A stretch of 32,734 bases of DNA from Dialister sp. UBA7295 (GTDB lineage: Bacteria > Bacillota > Negativicutes > Veillonellales > Dialisteraceae), in NCBI GenBank assembly GCA_002471975.1, contig DKQZ01000101.1:1-32734 (forward strand), read 5' to 3'. This document shows positions 1-7,106 of the stretch, one piece after another. Under the pieces are notes generated by a model that saw only the letters and a list, made by a program, of their open reading frames with translations, had not been told where the DNA came from and made no database searches. A program made the position numbers and the translations under genes. Each line of letters begins with the position of its first letter. The stretch's first letter is position 1.

Positions 1-19
1 TACTAAAGTTCATACTGTT

Positions 20-50
20 GGGGAAGCTCCCGCGAAGCGGGTGAAGGGGG
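20..50. repeat. Family B palindromic intergenic repeat, copy 1
   Basis: The core is a GCTCCCGC/GCGGGTG palindrome flanked by GGGGAA and GAAGGGGG. Nearly the same string recurs at 31623-31661, and related strings occur at 4791, 6151, 6276 and 27801. Bases 1-130 otherwise show no gene. Similar short GC-rich palindromes are common between genes in gut Bacillota, but I cannot assign a named family. Confidence 0.6.
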
Positions 51-130
51 CTATCTATCGTAAGAATGCCGGTTGACTCAAAAGTTTCCCTGCGTACCGC
101 AATGAGGAAATGGCTCTCCCGCTGCAGGGC

Positions 131-164
131 AAAATAAAACAGCCCTCACCTGTGAGAGCTGTTT
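131..164 (-). terminator. Rho-independent terminator after the HD-domain gene
   Basis: The arms AAACAGC/GCTGTTT and CTCAC/GTGAG form a 12 bp stem, with one unpaired base on each side between the two arm blocks and a two-base loop. Read on the minus strand the stem is followed by a T-rich tract (complement of 131-139). It starts 5 bases past the end of the HD gene at 169. Confidence 0.85.
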
Positions 165-168
165 CCTG

Positions 169-924
169 TCAGTATATCAATTTTTTCACTTCGGTCAGTC
201 GTTTTTCCGTTTCCTCATCGGAGCTGTGGAAATTTATAAATTCGGCAAGGTGTCCCTGCTCACGGATGAGTTCCCTGGTGACTTCGAAATTCACGTCAAA
301 GTACATGGCCAGTCCCCCCACGTAGAAATCGAGGGGTTCTTTTTTGATGGACGTGGGAATGGATTTCTTTGTGAGAGCCATCTCGTAGACTTCATCCGTC
401 AGCTTTGACTTTTCAAATTTTTCCCTTTCCACGTTCCAGATGATTTCCGGATGGCTCGAGTAAGCGGCATAGACGCGGAAGATGTCCGTCTTATCCGCAT
501 CCCGGAGGAGCCGGCAGAAGAGAAGCTCTCTTTTGGTGAGTCCGGATGGCAGCTCATAGACGCTGTGGAGGGCGATGGCTTTCTCCATAAGGGTATCTTC
601 TGCTGCATTCTTTATGAAATCCCGGATATGGCCCTCCTGAAACAGATATTTCGCCCCGAAAGCCGCATGATTCATGGACTTCCCGTCGGAAAAGGTATGG
701 TACCGGGCAATCTGCTCGAACCGTCCGATGTCGTGCAGCATCCCCAGCGCCCAGGCCAGATTTACATCCGAATCCGGCAGCCCCAGACCTTTGGCTATGA
801 TTTCCGCATCGGAAGCCACCTTCCCCGAATGAAGGGACTTCAAGGCAACCCGAGGGTCCTCTCCGTCAAAGCGGCGTATGTACTCTTTAAATTGTTTTAA
901 AATAAAAGATCTTGAAATGACCAT
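169..924 (-). CDS. HD-domain phosphohydrolase
   Basis: A 251-residue soluble protein with the HD metal-dependent phosphohydrolase pattern: a histidine near residue 32, the LHDIGRF motif near residues 63-69 that gives the family its His-Asp pair, then H-A-A-F-G and a later RDADKTD motif. HD proteins hydrolyse phosphate esters such as nucleotides or cyclic nucleotides; the substrate cannot be read from the sequence. The ATG at 924 is preceded by AGGGGA at good spacing. It follows the flavodoxin gene by 60 bases on the same strand, so the two are probably co-transcribed, and it ends at a strong terminator. No signal peptide or membrane segment is seen. The domain class is confident, the biological role is not. 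Confidence 0.85.
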   Translation of the reverse strand: MVISRSFILKQFKEYIRRFDGEDPRVALKSLHSGKVASDAEIIAKGLGLPDSDVNLAWALGMLHDIGRFEQIARYHTFSDGKSMNHAAFGAKYLFQEGHIRDFIKNAAEDTLMEKAIALHSVYELPSGLTKRELLFCRLLRDADKTDIFRVYAAYSSHPEIIWNVEREKFEKSKLTDEVYEMALTKKSIPTSIKKEPLDFYVGGLAMYFDVNFEVTRELIREQGHLAEFINFHSSDEETEKRLTEVKKLIY

Positions 925-984
925 CTTTTCCCCTGCATCGAGTCATCAATCATTATGGAGAAATAAACTGCTTCCCCGGAAATC

Positions 985-1620
985 TCAGAATCCCGCTCTC
1001 GCAAGCCACGGGTCTATATCGCCCTCTATATTTGCCGTGAGACCTTCCCCAAAATTGGCTCCTTGCATGGCGGGGTATTCCATGATTTCCCTGTCCGTTT
1101 CCGAAAGGCTGCTGCCACCGGAAGTGCAGAAGAGGATGACCTCTTTCCCGTCAAAATTATAATGATCGATGAAGGTCATGACAGGCCTCGGGGCGGCGTA
1201 CCACCAGACGGGGTAACCCAGGAAGAGGGTATCATAATTTTTAAGGTCCGGCAGATTTCCCGAGAGTTCCGGGCGGGCGTTGGTTTCTATTTCCATTTTC
1301 GCATCTTCCACGCAGGCTTTGTAATCATCAGGATAGGTCTTCACCGTGCGAATTTCATAGATGTCCCCGCCAATCCTGTCATGGATGTGCCTGGCCACCT
1401 TTCTCGTGTTGCCGCCCCAGGAGAAATAGGCTACGAGGACCTTCTTCCCGTTTTTCGCTTTGGGATGGCCCAGGCTGTCCGTTGCTGACGCTTCGGCCGG
1501 CTTCCGGTCAAAGGTCATGGACACCCGGCCGCTGAAAAAGGTGGACGTATGGATGAGTACGCCTCCAATGACGCCAAGGACGATCAGGCCTCCGATGAGG
1601 ATGTAAAGTTTCTTTTTCAT
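985..1620 (-). CDS. Membrane-anchored flavodoxin-like protein
   Basis: A 211-residue protein whose first 25 residues are Lys-rich then hydrophobic (ILIGGLIVLGVIGGVLI), a signal anchor or uncleaved signal peptide. From about residue 60 it is a flavodoxin-fold domain: VLVAYFSWGGNTRKVA is the FMN phosphate-binding loop, LFLGYPVWWYAAPRPV the second flavin loop, and LFCTSGGSS the third. Such domains carry FMN and act in low-potential electron transfer or as quinone/flavin reductases. The anchor implies work at the membrane or outside it. The RBS before the ATG is weak (GGAAG). The HD-domain gene follows 60 bases downstream. Flavodoxins with an N-terminal anchor or lipobox are common in gut anaerobes, but the electron donor and acceptor are unknown. 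Confidence 0.85.
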   Translation of the reverse strand: MKKKLYILIGGLIVLGVIGGVLIHTSTFFSGRVSMTFDRKPAEASATDSLGHPKAKNGKKVLVAYFSWGGNTRKVARHIHDRIGGDIYEIRTVKTYPDDYKACVEDAKMEIETNARPELSGNLPDLKNYDTLFLGYPVWWYAAPRPVMTFIDHYNFDGKEVILFCTSGGSSLSETDREIMEYPAMQGANFGEGLTANIEGDIDPWLARAGF

Positions 1621-1676
1621 TTAAAATTCTTCCATAAAAACTAAAGAAGTAACAGGTTCGTAACTCTTTTAGAGCA

Positions 1677-3077
1677 CTATGTAAGAGTAATCAAAGTTCT
1701 GGGGGATTTAGGACTTCCATCACGATATATAATTCCCTCATTAATCAAAGGATTAATTATTTTATCCAGAAAGACTCCTCTATTCCGGTAATTCAATAGA
1801 GCCTGAAGTTCTCTGACAGGCATTGGCCCATTCCGTTTTAATAGTCGAATCACTTTTTCTTTATCTGAGACGGTATACTCAAGAGGATCTGCAATTTCGT
1901 CTGATACAGTTTCGTACAGTCTGTCAAACAGTCTTAAATCCAGAAACCCCGGATAAATAAGGACTCCCGGTTGTTTATCTTTCGGGCTGTTTTTATAGCT
2001 TTCTATCATTGTCTGAAAGCCTGTCCCACCTCGTTCCATCAGGTTTGCCACATCCAGGCAGGCTGCAATAATCGTATTTCTCCTGATTGATGGTATGGAA
2101 CCCAACGGATACTCTTCATATTTTCTGGGCAGCAGCCAGGATCCCGGTGAAACAATATCAATTCTATCATCATATATATCTATATCGATTTGTGTCCCGG
2201 AAATAGAATAGTCGCGATGGGCAATGGCATTCACAAGTGCTTCTCTGACGGCCTCCATCGGGTAAGCCCAAAGTTTAAGCCGACCGCCTTTACTTGTTTT
2301 CTTCCAGCCCATCCTGGTATTTCGTTCTATAAATAAAAGTGCTGATTTGAATACTTTGGCGATGGAACCCTTATATCTTCCACTGTCTAAAACTGGTCCT
2401 GTTTTATTTTTACCTTTCCAGAGCCGGCAGCTGATCAGGGAATCATCTCCGTCATAATCATCTTTGAACATGAGAAATCCGGATTTTGCATATCCATCTT
2501 TAGAAACCACTTCTTCACTCTGCAGCTCTTTCAGTGACGGAATTGATCCATCTTCTCTATATTGTCTGCATAGATTAATATATTCAGTCCAGGCAGTTTT
2601 GGCATACTTGATTTCACTAACCTCATTGTCGACACCAAATTTACGTTTACCAAGAGAAATGATTTGTTCAGGCGTTGCCGGCGTGGAGTTGCCGTCCCCT
2701 TTGATATATACAGTCTCATTGAAATCACCTTCTCTGTACCTTACCACCGAATGAGAAGGCGTCACTTTGACCGCAAGAATAAATTTTTCAGCATCTTCGT
2801 CTACACTGCGAAGCATATAGCTGATTTTTACATGTGGAAATATATGCCGGTCATTTACGATGGAAATCAAATTTTTAGTCTGGTCAATCTCAGACAAGTC
2901 CAGACCAAAGGCCTCCCTGTTATTAGAAACGCCAACAAATAGAAGACCGCCATCCCCATTTGCAAACCCCACTATGGTTTTTGCCCACTTGACCGGATTT
3001 TCCGGATTCAGTTTTGTTTTATATTCATACCGCATATCTTCAGTGATAACATCTGAATAAAGTTCTGTAATTTTCAT
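1677..3077 (-). CDS. AlbA_2 (Schlafen-like) ATP-binding transcriptional regulator
   Basis: A 466-residue protein of the COG2865 type. Residues 1-140 resemble the AlbA_2/Schlafen AAA_4 domain (YEYKTKLNPEN, then IVGFANGDGGLLFVGV). Residues about 265-370 resemble the GHKL-type ATPase domain HATPase_c_4 (EAVREALVNAIAHRDYS, then IDIVSPGSWL). The last 60 residues look like a winged helix (KEKVIRLLKRNGPMPVRELQ). Members are predicted ATP-responsive DNA-binding regulators, some linked to mobile or defence islands. Codon use is clearly AT-richer than in both neighbours, which suggests horizontal acquisition. The gene is transcribed toward the flavodoxin gene, 56 bases away. Phased CATTAC/GTAATG half-sites overlap its promoter (3108-3167), consistent with self-regulation, which is my inference. 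Confidence 0.82.
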   Translation of the reverse strand: MKITELYSDVITEDMRYEYKTKLNPENPVKWAKTIVGFANGDGGLLFVGVSNNREAFGLDLSEIDQTKNLISIVNDRHIFPHVKISYMLRSVDEDAEKFILAVKVTPSHSVVRYREGDFNETVYIKGDGNSTPATPEQIISLGKRKFGVDNEVSEIKYAKTAWTEYINLCRQYREDGSIPSLKELQSEEVVSKDGYAKSGFLMFKDDYDGDDSLISCRLWKGKNKTGPVLDSGRYKGSIAKVFKSALLFIERNTRMGWKKTSKGGRLKLWAYPMEAVREALVNAIAHRDYSISGTQIDIDIYDDRIDIVSPGSWLLPRKYEEYPLGSIPSIRRNTIIAACLDVANLMERGGTGFQTMIESYKNSPKDKQPGVLIYPGFLDLRLFDRLYETVSDEIADPLEYTVSDKEKVIRLLKRNGPMPVRELQALLNYRNRGVFLDKIINPLINEGIIYRDGSPKSPRTLITLT

Positions 3078-3107
3078 ACTTCAACCTCCGGCAATCATCT
3101 GACCGAA

Positions 3108-3167
3108 GTATAACAAACATTACAGCACATTACAAGACATTACGATATTTTGTAATGTCACATAATG
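3108..3167 (-). promoter_or_regulatory. Promoter with helically phased operator half-sites
   Basis: Three CATTACA/G half-sites start at 3118, 3128 and 3138, exactly 10 bp apart. Two opposite half-sites follow, with TAATG at 3153 and 3163, again 10 bp apart. CATTAC 3138-3143 and GTAATG 3152-3157 form an inverted repeat. On the minus strand a -35 like TTGTAA (3130-3135) and a -10 like TTATAC (3108-3113) are separated by 16 bp, so the half-sites cover the -35 region. This is a typical repressor layout for the gene ending at 1677. Confidence 0.6.
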
Positions 3168-3256
3168 TGGCCATATTTCCCTTACTGATATGAAGCTGAA
3201 AGCCTCGATTATTTCGACTTTTCCATATTTGATACGATCAAATGATAAGTGTCGGG

Positions 3257-3284
3257 CATTACAGCAGCCGTAATGTTGACATTA
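3257..3284. promoter_or_regulatory. Distal operator-like inverted repeat
   Basis: CATTAC (3257-3262) and GTAATG (3270-3275) are perfect arms around a 7-base spacer, followed by ACATTA at 3279. The half-site matches the array at 3118-3167 about 100 bp away, so a second binding site allowing looping is plausible. Confidence 0.45.
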
Positions 3285-3512
3285 TAACGCAGTGAGCATT
3301 ATGCCATGTCACTGGAATTCTTCCCTGTCTGGCAGACCCTATGACTGAATATGAAATCTAATCTGAGATTCCAAATATCACGCAGTACTCCTGCGTCTAA
3401 TCAATGGCAGGCGAAATAAGTCAGTTTTTCTTCCAGCCCGGCCTGTTTTTCCCTGGTCAACAGGGTCATTCCCTATTTTCAAAAAAGATACGTGGTCCTT
3501 TCTTCTGTCTCG

Positions 3513-3569
3513 GGTCCTTCCCGACAACCCCGATACCCCCGACAGTCCCGATACTCCCGATTCAAAAGT
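3513..3569 (-). repeat. Family A modular repeat, 9 bp array
   Basis: Read on the minus strand: ACTTTTGAATCGGGA, then TCGGG-type units every 9 bp (about five units), ending in GGGAAGG. The hairpin module is degenerate here. It lies between the divergent genes at 3077 and 3733. Confidence 0.65.
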
Positions 3570-3587
3570 CGTTTCACCTGAAATTTC

Positions 3588-3666
3588 CCACATAAAATTG
3601 ACTGCTTCCTGATTTGCTGCCCACCTTCCCGCAATCCGCAATCCCAAATCCGAAATCCGCCTTCCC
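3588..3666 (-). repeat. Family A modular repeat, 7 bp array
   Basis: Read on the minus strand: units of 7 bp (GCGGATT, TCGGATT, TGGGATT, GCGGATT type), GGGAAGGTGG, a weak stem with CAAATCAGGAAGC, then TTTTATGTGG. The CAAATCAGGAAGC segment also occurs inside the hairpin of the copy at 29616-29692. Confidence 0.6.
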
Positions 3667-3732
3667 TCCCCTTTGCACTTTTCCCTGAAAATGGTTAAAA
3701 TGGGTAAGTACCCTTTATCAAGGAGAGCTATC

Positions 3733-4185
3733 ATGAAACTCATCAATTTTGACCATATCGTGCTGACCACGAGAAATCCGGAAGGATGCATCCATTTTTA
3801 CCGGGATGTCCTGGGCATGACCCTGACCGAAGCCCAGGGGCGGTATGCTTTTCTTTTCGGAAACTGCAAGATCAATATCCATCAGCGGCCGGGGGAGTTC
3901 CAGCCGGCGGCCCTGAATCCGAAGGAAGGCAGTATCGATCTCTGCATCATCACGGAGACCCCACTGGAAGAGGTGGAAAGGGAGATGAAGGAGAAGAAGG
4001 CGCCCCTCATCACGGGCATCGTGGACCGGCATGGGGCACGGGGCCCCATGAAGTCCCTGTACCTTCGGGACCCCGATGGGAATCTCATCGAAATCGCCCG
4101 GTATATCAGCCAGAATGAAAATCGTGGAAATATCGCGGAAGATCTGATTTTTGCGGAACACGATGATAATGCTGCTATCGAATAA
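3733..4185 (+). CDS. VOC-family (glyoxalase/dioxygenase superfamily) protein
   Basis: A 150-residue protein with the vicinal-oxygen-chelate fold: FDHIVLTT at residues 6-13 with the first metal-ligand histidine, a FYRDVLGM segment, and SLYLRDPDGNLIEIARY near the end with the conserved glutamate. Members bind a divalent metal and act as lyases, dioxygenases or antibiotic-resistance proteins; the activity cannot be assigned. I chose the ATG at 3733 because AGGAGAG (3721-3727) precedes it at proper spacing. The in-frame ATG at 3673 would add 20 residues encoded by intergenic sequence. Its stop codon is inside the RBS of the next gene, so the two form an operon. Confidence 0.85.
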   Translation: MKLINFDHIVLTTRNPEGCIHFYRDVLGMTLTEAQGRYAFLFGNCKINIHQRPGEFQPAALNPKEGSIDLCIITETPLEEVEREMKEKKAPLITGIVDRHGARGPMKSLYLRDPDGNLIEIARYISQNENRGNIAEDLIFAEHDDNAAIE

Positions 4186-4193
4186 GGAGACCT

Positions 4194-4658
4194 ATGACAC
4201 CGTACCAGTCCAATCTGCTTTTTATCGCTGAATACGTCCTTTCAGCGGTAATAATCGTCTTTCTCACCTGGAAGAAGACGTCTTTTGACGCACGGAGAAT
4301 CATCTCCCGGAAGACTTTTGCCAAACGCCTCCCCTTTGTCATCCTTGCCGTCCTTCTTCCCATCATTCTCATGACCGTCGTCATTGTTTTCTCAAAATTC
4401 ATCGGCCCGACCACAAGTATCCTCCTCATCGGGACGCTTCAGTCCCTGCTCACGATAGCGGCCAACGTCCTCCTGGGCGTTTCCTGGCTGCAGCGGTACC
4501 GGGTCTATCCCCGGGGCACGGAACTCTGTATCGTGGTGATCCTCATGTACGTCATTTCCGACCTTTTCATGCCCGCCGGCATCAAGTATGCCATCCTCGT
4601 GGGCGGAACAGTGCTGGGATTCATATTTCCGGATACATGGGATGACTGGAGGAAATAA
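4194..4658 (+). CDS. Small polytopic membrane protein of unknown function
   Basis: A 154-residue protein that I do not recognise. Hydrophobic stretches at about residues 8-25, 47-68, 74-97, 111-127 and 131-145 suggest four or five membrane helices, with a basic loop at 26-46 (KK, RR, RK, KR) that is probably cytoplasmic. The C-terminus is short and acidic/aromatic (DTWDDWRK). AAGGAG overlaps the stop codon of the VOC gene 8 bases upstream, so it is translated from the same message. The operon ends at a strong terminator 12 bases downstream. Confidence 0.75.
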   Translation: MTPYQSNLLFIAEYVLSAVIIVFLTWKKTSFDARRIISRKTFAKRLPFVILAVLLPIILMTVVIVFSKFIGPTTSILLIGTLQSLLTIAANVLLGVSWLQRYRVYPRGTELCIVVILMYVISDLFMPAGIKYAILVGGTVLGFIFPDTWDDWRK

Positions 4659-4670
4659 AGTATAGAAATA

Positions 4671-4696
4671 AAAGACTGCATTTAGCAGTCTTTTTA
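4671..4696 (+). terminator. Rho-independent terminator of the VOC/membrane-protein operon
   Basis: AAAGACTGC (4671-4679) pairs with GCAGTCTTT (4685-4693) around a 5-base loop and runs into a TTTTT tract on the plus strand. Confidence 0.9.
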
Positions 4697-4790
4697 TTCT
4701 GCCCCATTTCCGGGAACATTCTTCGTGAGAGTAACGGCAGTTTCCACATAAGTTTATTGGTTTCAATAGTCCCGGGAACGGATAGTACAA

Positions 4791-4834
4791 CCCCTCAGTC
4801 CGCTTCGCGGCCAGCTCCCCAAACTTGGGGAGCC
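4791..4834. repeat. Family B palindromic intergenic repeat, copy 2
   Basis: CCCCTCAGTC, then a CCGC-TTCG-CGG hairpin, then CAGCTCCCC-AAACTT-GGGGAGCC. Similarity to copy 3 continues beyond the palindrome (CTGAAACG, GCAT, CTG), so the unit may be about 70 bp. Confidence 0.6.
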
Positions 4835-4898
4835 TGAAACGATAGCATACTGCTGGTCAAAGGCAATTCGTCTCGCAGGTGTGGACTGCTGAATCGAC

Positions 4899-4974
4899 CA
4901 TATAAAAATGGCCCGCTTCATCATTTGAGGCGGGCCTTCCTTCACTGATCACTAAGAACTGATAACTGATAACT
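4899..4974 (-). repeat. Family A element acting as terminator after the L,D-transpeptidase gene
   Basis: Immediately past the stop codon at 4977, minus-strand reading shows a heptamer array (AGTTATC, AGTTATC, TCTTAGT, GATCAGT), the linker GAAGGAA, the stem GGCCCGC/GCGGGCC (4930-4936 and 4910-4916) and the tail ATTTTTATATGG. The same string, with differences mainly in the loop and one heptamer, is found on the opposite strand at 29616-29692. Confidence 0.75.
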
Positions 4975-4976
4975 TT

Positions 4977-6062
4977 TCAATTCAGTTCCACATTATAATT
5001 TTCATCCAAAACTGCATTCAAATGCAGCAGGGCCGGTGCGTCATTGGCATCGATGTAAAGGGCATGCCATTTCTGAATGCCCGGTGCTTTTCCGTAAGGG
5101 GTGGTGAGCATCTGGAAATTCGGGGACCATTCTGCCCGGATTCCTGCTGCCCGGGCCACGGGGAATACGGGGATATAGATATGGCCGTCTTTGCCGTAAG
5201 CTCTTGTTTCCAGTTTCTTCCCTTTGACGTAGAGGTCATAGACTTTGGCTACATAGTGGGGATTTCCGTCGGAGGCATAGATGGCATTTTCCAGTTCGCC
5301 ATCTGTCGGGAATCCGGCTACACCGAAGGGGCGGAGTTTTTCACGGACTGCTTTGGCATCCAGGGGCTGACGGTTGTATCCGTCGGGATAAATATAGTAC
5401 ACCACGGTATGGTCCGTTTCTTCCTGGACCACCACCCGTTCATAAATGATATCTACGGGAATGCCCTTCACGATATGGGCAAAGAGGTCTTCCACGTCTT
5501 TTTCATACATGCGCACGCACCCGTGGGACGCATAATTTCCGATGGAGTTCGGGTTGTTGGTCCCATGGATGCCATAATTTCCACCAATCCCGATCCATCG
5601 GTAGCCCAGCGGATTTTCCGGGCCCGAAGGTACGGGATGTTCCTCATCATCCGGGTCTACCCATTCCGGATTTTCAATCATGGCCACCACTTTTCTTCGG
5701 CCGAGAGGCGTCTCCGTATCCTCGCCGGGCCTCCCCGGGGCAACGGGATACATACGAATGCCTACGTCCCCCTGATAGAGCGTCAGGAGACGGCTGGCCA
5801 GATTGACTTCGATCCGTTTGTCCTCAAACCGAGGCTTCTTCGGCCCTTCTTCTTCTGCCGGTGTTTTGTCTTCTAAAACGGCTTCGAAGGGAGGCGCTTT
5901 TTTTGCGTCCTTTACCGGCGCAATCACTTTTGTATCTTTATTCTTGGTCACTGTCATTTCAGTGGAACCATTTCCATAATAGCCTTTGGCATGAACATTT
6001 CCGACAGCTGTTCCCGCAATAGAAAGTGCAATGGCGGTTACTAATAAAAATTTTTTAATCAA
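4977..6062 (-). CDS. Secreted L,D-transpeptidase (YkuD domain)
   Basis: A 361-residue exported protein. Residues 1-26 form a signal peptide (MIKKFLLVTAIALSIAG, ending VHA). Residues 27-80 are a charged, Pro/Lys-rich linker. Residues about 82-211 are the YkuD catalytic domain with HGTNNPNSIGNYASHGCVRM, in which Cys182 and His180 are the expected catalytic residues. The C-terminal part (about 285-340) resembles the copper-amine-oxidase N-terminal-like repeat often found in cell-surface proteins of Negativicutes and Clostridia. The enzyme makes 3-3 peptidoglycan cross-links or attaches proteins to the wall. The start is a TTG at 6060-6062 with AGGGGA upstream; no in-frame ATG fits better. It stands alone and ends at a family A element. 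Confidence 0.9.
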   Translation of the reverse strand: MIKKFLLVTAIALSIAGTAVGNVHAKGYYGNGSTEMTVTKNKDTKVIAPVKDAKKAPPFEAVLEDKTPAEEEGPKKPRFEDKRIEVNLASRLLTLYQGDVGIRMYPVAPGRPGEDTETPLGRRKVVAMIENPEWVDPDDEEHPVPSGPENPLGYRWIGIGGNYGIHGTNNPNSIGNYASHGCVRMYEKDVEDLFAHIVKGIPVDIIYERVVVQEETDHTVVYYIYPDGYNRQPLDAKAVREKLRPFGVAGFPTDGELENAIYASDGNPHYVAKVYDLYVKGKKLETRAYGKDGHIYIPVFPVARAAGIRAEWSPNFQMLTTPYGKAPGIQKWHALYIDANDAPALLHLNAVLDENYNVELN

Positions 6063-6150
6063 TGGTATTTCCCCTATCCCCTGTATGTAAAAACATGAAA
6101 TTCATATGGAAATAATTTTTTTGCAAACATTGTCATTCTAAACGTGGGCA

Positions 6151-6200
6151 CGACCCACCCGTCGCCTTCGGCGCCACCCTCCCAAACCTGGGAGGGCTGA
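6151..6200. repeat. Family B palindromic intergenic repeat, copy 3
   Basis: A CCGTCGCC-TTC-GGCG hairpin followed by CCCTCCC-AAACC-TGGGAGGG, then CTGAAACG. It has the same order of modules as copy 2 at 4791, with different arm bases. Confidence 0.55.
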
Positions 6201-6252
6201 AACGCTGGCATGCTGACGGATTTCCACAATTGGCATGCTGTTAATTATGCAG

Positions 6253-6275
6253 CAATCGATGCTTCGCATCGATTG
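6253..6275. terminator. Perfect 10 bp inverted repeat downstream of the uracil-DNA glycosylase gene
   Basis: CAATCGATGC (6253-6262) and GCATCGATTG (6266-6275) flank a TTC loop. It lies about 70 bases past the stop at 6344. The T tract on the minus strand is poor (CTGCATAATTAA), so it may be a weak terminator or a 3'-end stabiliser. Confidence 0.5.
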
Positions 6276-6316
6276 GCCCCCTTCTCCGCTTCGCGGAGCT
6301 TCCCCCGCGGGGGACG
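6276..6316. repeat. Family B palindromic intergenic repeat, copy 4
   Basis: CCCCCTTCTCCGC-TTC-GCGGAGCTTCCCCCGCGGGGG: two adjacent hairpins in the family B order, directly abutting the inverted repeat at 6253-6275. Confidence 0.55.
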
Positions 6317-6343
6317 CTTTTATCCCCCCTTTGTTTCCGGAAG

Positions 6344-7099
6344 TCAGAAGGCCGGGCCGCTGTGACGGCGTTTTCTTTCTTCGTCCAAGGATTCGAGCAG
6401 ATTCGGCGGCGTCTCGCTCTTCCATACCCAGTCGGGCGCCGCTTTCTGGGCCATTTCTTTGGCGGCAAGCAAATCATAGTAGACCTGCCATTTGGCGTTC
6501 ACCAGTTCCCGTCCGCTCTGCCTTAAGAGGTAGGCGGGATGGAAGGTGGGCATGACGGGAATGCCGTGATAATTGATCCAGTGTCCCCTGGAGCGGATAA
6601 TGCCTGCGTCCCGTCCGAGGAAGAAACGTAAAGCCACTTTCCCCAGGCCTACGATGACCTTTGGCTTCACCAGTTCTATTTCCCTGACCAGCCAGATGGA
6701 GCCGCAAAAGCTGCCTTCCTGGATGGTGGGTGTCCTGTTTCCATGGGGCCTGCACTTGACGATATTTGTCACATAGACGTGGTCTCTCGTGATTCCCACG
6801 GAAAATAAGGCTTTGTCGAGAAGCTGTCCCGAGGGACCGATGAGGGGCGCCCCGTAATCATCTTCGACGCCTCCCGGGCCTTCGCCTACGATCATCATGG
6901 GCGAATCGGCAGGTCCCGAGGAAAGAACGGGTCCCAGGCCCCCTTCTTTCCGAAGGGGACAGGCCGTGCAGGTCCTGATGGCCTTTTCTATTTCTTGATG
7001 ATTGGCAAAATGAGGCTCTTCCTGCCGGGGCCCCATCATTTCCCGATGCCGCCTTTCGGCGTATTCTTCGGGATCTTCATGTCCGAATAAATCCATCAT
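6344..7099 (-). CDS. Family 4 uracil-DNA glycosylase (Fe-S type)
   Basis: A 251-residue protein that removes uracil from DNA. The family 4 signature is clear: Cys44 and Cys47 (CTACPL), then Cys116 and Cys132, giving the four ligands of the 4Fe-4S cluster; VGEGPG at 71-76; and HPAYLLR at 187-193 for the base-flipping and minor-groove loop. About 30 residues before the core and 30 after it (ending ERKRRHSGPAF) are extra compared with minimal members. The start ATG is 7 bases past the dnaB stop, with AGAGGTG as RBS, so it is transcribed with dnaB. A hairpin and family B repeats follow. Confidence 0.92.
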   Translation of the reverse strand: MMDLFGHEDPEEYAERRHREMMGPRQEEPHFANHQEIEKAIRTCTACPLRKEGGLGPVLSSGPADSPMMIVGEGPGGVEDDYGAPLIGPSGQLLDKALFSVGITRDHVYVTNIVKCRPHGNRTPTIQEGSFCGSIWLVREIELVKPKVIVGLGKVALRFFLGRDAGIIRSRGHWINYHGIPVMPTFHPAYLLRQSGRELVNAKWQVYYDLLAAKEMAQKAAPDWVWKSETPPNLLESLDEERKRRHSGPAF

Positions 7100-7106
7100 T
7101 CACCTC

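Noticed and set aside
3378..3791. Open frame of 137 codons on the minus strand with a GVSGLSGVSGLSG repeat
   Set aside because: It crosses the divergent promoter region and the start of the VOC gene. The repeat is the 9 bp array read as three codons per unit, not protein evidence.
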